Origin: an archaeon
GTDB lineage: Archaea; Iainarchaeota; Iainarchaeia; Iainarchaeales; GCA-2688035
NCBI GenBank assembly: GCA_030745815.1
Contig: JASLNX010000091.1
Span: forward strand, 1-12,337
DNA length: 12,337 bases
Direction of reading: 5' to 3'
The position numbers and the translations under genes were made by a program. Positions 10,911 through 12,337 of the stretch are shown here, one piece after another (the stretch's first letter is position 1; every line of letters begins with the position of its first letter). The notes under the pieces are model-generated. The model saw only the letters and a program-made list of their open reading frames with translations. It did not search any database and was not told where the DNA came from.

Positions 10911-11213
10911 TTAACCCTTTGCTTGAGGTTTAACCATTGCGCCCCTGTTTTTTCTGGGTTTAAGCATTGAACCCTTTGCCAGGGGTTTAAGTATTACGCC
11001 TTTCCTTCGCGCTTTAGCCCTCAGACGAAGAAGCTGACCGGCTCGCTTGGATCTTGCATGTTCAATATCCGCTACAGTGCGACCCGTAGGAAAGTTACCT
11101 TCAGCTCTTAATTTCCCGCTTTCCCGCACAGAAGCCTTGATTTTTTGGTCTTCTAATCCACCTCTTGAAAGAGCATTCAAACCCAAAAGACGTTTTCTCC
11201 TCAATCGCACCAC
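10911..11213 (-). CDS. Basic protein with repeated C-terminal tail, unknown function
   Basis: The open frame has 100 aa with GTG start at 11213. It is Arg/Lys-rich throughout (MVRLRRKRLLGLNALSRGG; then KASVRESGKLRAEG; RAKARRKG) and ends in three related units, VILKPLAKG, SMLKPRKNRG and AMVKPQAKG, each encoded by about 27-30 bp of repeated DNA (10911-11000). No family is recognised; histone-like or ribosome-associated binding is conceivable from charge only. No Shine-Dalgarno is visible beyond GGTG overlapping the start. A minus-strand ATATTTTAT (11228-11236) lies at leaderless distance. It is convergent with the zinc-ribbon gene. A start from GTG only and the low-complexity tail leave some doubt that it is expressed. 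Confidence 0.5.
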   Translation of the reverse strand: MVRLRRKRLLGLNALSRGGLEDQKIKASVRESGKLRAEGNFPTGRTVADIEHARSKRAGQLLRLRAKARRKGVILKPLAKGSMLKPRKNRGAMVKPQAKG

Positions 11214-11282
11214 AAAGAATCACTAGATAAAATATGGGTTCCCGTAATATTTAAGCCTTTCGTTCAGTTTCAGGGCACAGAC

Positions 11283-11345
11283 AATCAAAACATACCTGTT
11301 TGTTCCAGGCACACCGCGGTTGAAATAAAGGCTCCGAGCTGTCCA
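11283..11345 (+). pseudogene. Fragment of a second copy of the double zinc-ribbon gene
   Basis: Positions 11295-11345 match 10653-10703 of the zinc-ribbon gene closely, with weaker similarity from 11283. In the same frame it encodes QNIPVCSRHTAVEIKAPSCP against QNVPVCSRHTAVEIKAPACP in the intact gene. Most base differences are at third codon positions. Both the first CxxC and most of the second finger are missing: upstream sequence shows no start or CxxC, and downstream it runs into the stop codon of the membrane-protein gene at 11346. It is therefore the remnant of a paralogue that was under selection for some time and was then truncated, possibly by insertion or rearrangement of the flanking DNA. 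Confidence 0.75.
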
Positions 11346-12029
11346 CTATTTAGAGTGCTCGAGAAAGTGCATTGCAACATCTGCAAGAGTTTTAAGCCCT
11401 AGGAAGAATATCAAAAGCCCAGCTCCCGTGGCCCCGGTTGTAAGAAATATACCTCCCAAAATAATTGTAAGGTGCATTGGAATTATTCTTGCGTAAGGAT
11501 ACATCATTACTCTGCCAATATTTTGCTTCCCCACGTCTTGTTTCCTGTTGTGCAGGAATGAGAAAAGATGGTTTGCAAAGAAAACAATTGCCATAAACCC
11601 AATATACCCAAAATCTGAGAGGGAAAGTGCGCCGGTGCCAGTTTGTCCCATTACTGTGAAAATACCCAGAAAGAAAGCATACACAAAATGAAACATCCCA
11701 TAGTGAATTGCAAAGAAAAAGGCCACCAAAACAAGAGCCGCCCTATTTGCCTCAACAGGCTTCTGGTTTATTCTAAATCCCTTGGTTGAAAAATTCTTAA
11801 GCGAAAGAATTCTAAAAACGTTGAACAATCCAATTATCACGCTTTGACTCCAGTAAACCCAAAGAATTGCCATAATATTAAAATTGTAAATAACAGCAAG
11901 CGCTATTGTAAGAAGATTGGACAAAATTAGAGAAATAAGAGTTGGGTCTCGCAGCCCTTGCTTAAAGTTGATTGGCGGTTTAGGACCTTTTTTGAAAGTG
12001 GCCACATCACTACCCATTCCAATTTGCAT
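11346..12029 (-). CDS. DUF6498-like integral membrane protein
   Basis: The 227-aa protein has about six membrane helices: 31-48 (LISLILSNLLTIALAVIY), 52-72 (with YWSQSVIIGLFNVFRI), about 97-125, 137-157, 184-199 and 203-221. The YWSQSVIIGLFN motif, the IHYGMFHF segment (108-115) and the MYPYARIIPMHLTIILGG segment (176-193) resemble the DUF6498 family, whose function is unknown. Conserved histidines at membrane borders (109, 114, 154, 186) are noteworthy. The N-terminus is short and basic (KKGPKPP). It lies 28 bp downstream of the MATE gene on the same strand, so they may be co-transcribed, but a minus-strand TTTATTTAATC (12046-12056) could give its own promoter. The stop codon touches the zinc-ribbon remnant. 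Confidence 0.8.
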   Translation of the reverse strand: MQIGMGSDVATFKKGPKPPINFKQGLRDPTLISLILSNLLTIALAVIYNFNIMAILWVYWSQSVIIGLFNVFRILSLKNFSTKGFRINQKPVEANRAALVLVAFFFAIHYGMFHFVYAFFLGIFTVMGQTGTGALSLSDFGYIGFMAIVFFANHLFSFLHNRKQDVGKQNIGRVMMYPYARIIPMHLTIILGGIFLTTGATGAGLLIFFLGLKTLADVAMHFLEHSK

Positions 12030-12057
12030 GAAATAATTAGTACCCGATTAAATAAAA

Positions 12058-12337
12058 TCATTTCCCTGGGCCCTTTAGCCAAAATCCTGACCAAAAAATT
12101 GCCTGAACGAGAATTAATTCAACAGCGGCTCCAATTACCATCGCAAGCCAGATTCCAGTCAACCCAAGGCTTTGGGAAAGAAACCAAGCAAGTGCAAGAG
12201 TAATAACCCAGTAAACTGTGTTTGAAACAAGTGCAAGATCTGTTTTTCCAGCTCCCTGAAATGCTCCAATTAAAATGTAGTAGAACGAGTAAAGAAGAAA
12301 GGCAAACGGAACAATTGCAAGATATCCTGTTCCAATT
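12058..12337 (-). CDS. MATE-family transporter, C-terminal part (runs off the window)
   Basis: Reading the minus strand from the right edge to the TGA at 12060-12058 gives 92 residues: IGTGYLAIVPFAFLLYSFYY, then ILIGAFQGAGKTDLALVSN, then TVYWVITLALAWFLSQSLGL, TGIWLAMVIGAAVELILVQA and IFWSGFWLKGPGK. The GAFQGAGKTDLALVSN loop between helices and the GLTGIWLAMVIG segment are typical of the last three or four helices of MATE multidrug/cation antiporters (NorM/DinF-like), which export organic cations or metabolites using proton or sodium gradients. The N-terminal two thirds are outside the window. It is upstream of the DUF6498-like gene in the same direction. Confidence 0.85.
   Translation of the reverse strand, partial: IGTGYLAIVPFAFLLYSFYYILIGAFQGAGKTDLALVSNTVYWVITLALAWFLSQSLGLTGIWLAMVIGAAVELILVQAIFWSGFWLKGPGK

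Overview
This window is chromosomal DNA of an archaeon, most likely a small-genome DPANN-type lineage. The evidence is archaeal transcription factor E, an archaeal tRNA(C56) 2'-O-methyltransferase (Trm56), a XerA recombinase, an initiator tRNA with the A1-U72 pair typical of archaea, short intergenic spaces, and many promoters whose TATA element lies only about 20-32 bp upstream of the start codon, which implies leaderless mRNAs. Where a ribosome binding site is present it is of the GGAGGTG type. The bacterial-type class II aldolase and the many small uncharacterised proteins fit DPANN archaea, but I cannot name the phylum from sequence alone.

Layout. Positions 1-2734 are a housekeeping block: the N-terminus of seryl-tRNA synthetase (minus strand, running off the left edge), then class II fructose-bisphosphate aldolase, Trm56, TFE and initiator tRNA-Met on the plus strand. 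Positions 2735-6170 look different. They hold a 450-bp gene-free stretch rich in inverted repeats, a winged-helix protein behind a palindrome-rich control region, an unrecognised 196-aa protein, a PRC-barrel protein surrounded by repeated ATACATAA motifs, a second winged-helix protein, and XerA. An imperfect copy of the tRNA 3' end (18 of 21 positions, with an 11-bp identical core) lies just upstream of xerA, so this 3.4-kb segment may be, or descend from, a tRNA-targeted integrative element. That is inference.

Positions 6178-9548 are compact: four small proteins, a TRAM-domain protein with a very acidic tail, an L24e/TRASH-like zinc protein, endonuclease III with a Cys-to-His change at its FeS-cluster site, a small membrane protein, a single OB-fold ssDNA-binding protein and a small HExxH metallopeptidase-like protein. 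Positions 9549-10106 are gene-free with several hairpins and short repeats.

Positions 10107-12337 carry a secreted thermonuclease-like protein, a double zinc-ribbon protein related to topoisomerase C-terminal fingers, a basic repeat-tailed protein, a degenerate duplicate fragment of the zinc-ribbon gene, a DUF6498-like membrane protein and the C-terminus of a MATE-family transporter that runs off the right edge.

Functionally the window mixes translation (SerS, Trm56, initiator tRNA), transcription initiation (TFE), DNA maintenance (XerA, Nth, OB-fold protein), carbon metabolism (aldolase) and envelope functions. There is no CRISPR array, transposase or rRNA. Most genes appear to have their own promoters rather than to form long operons.
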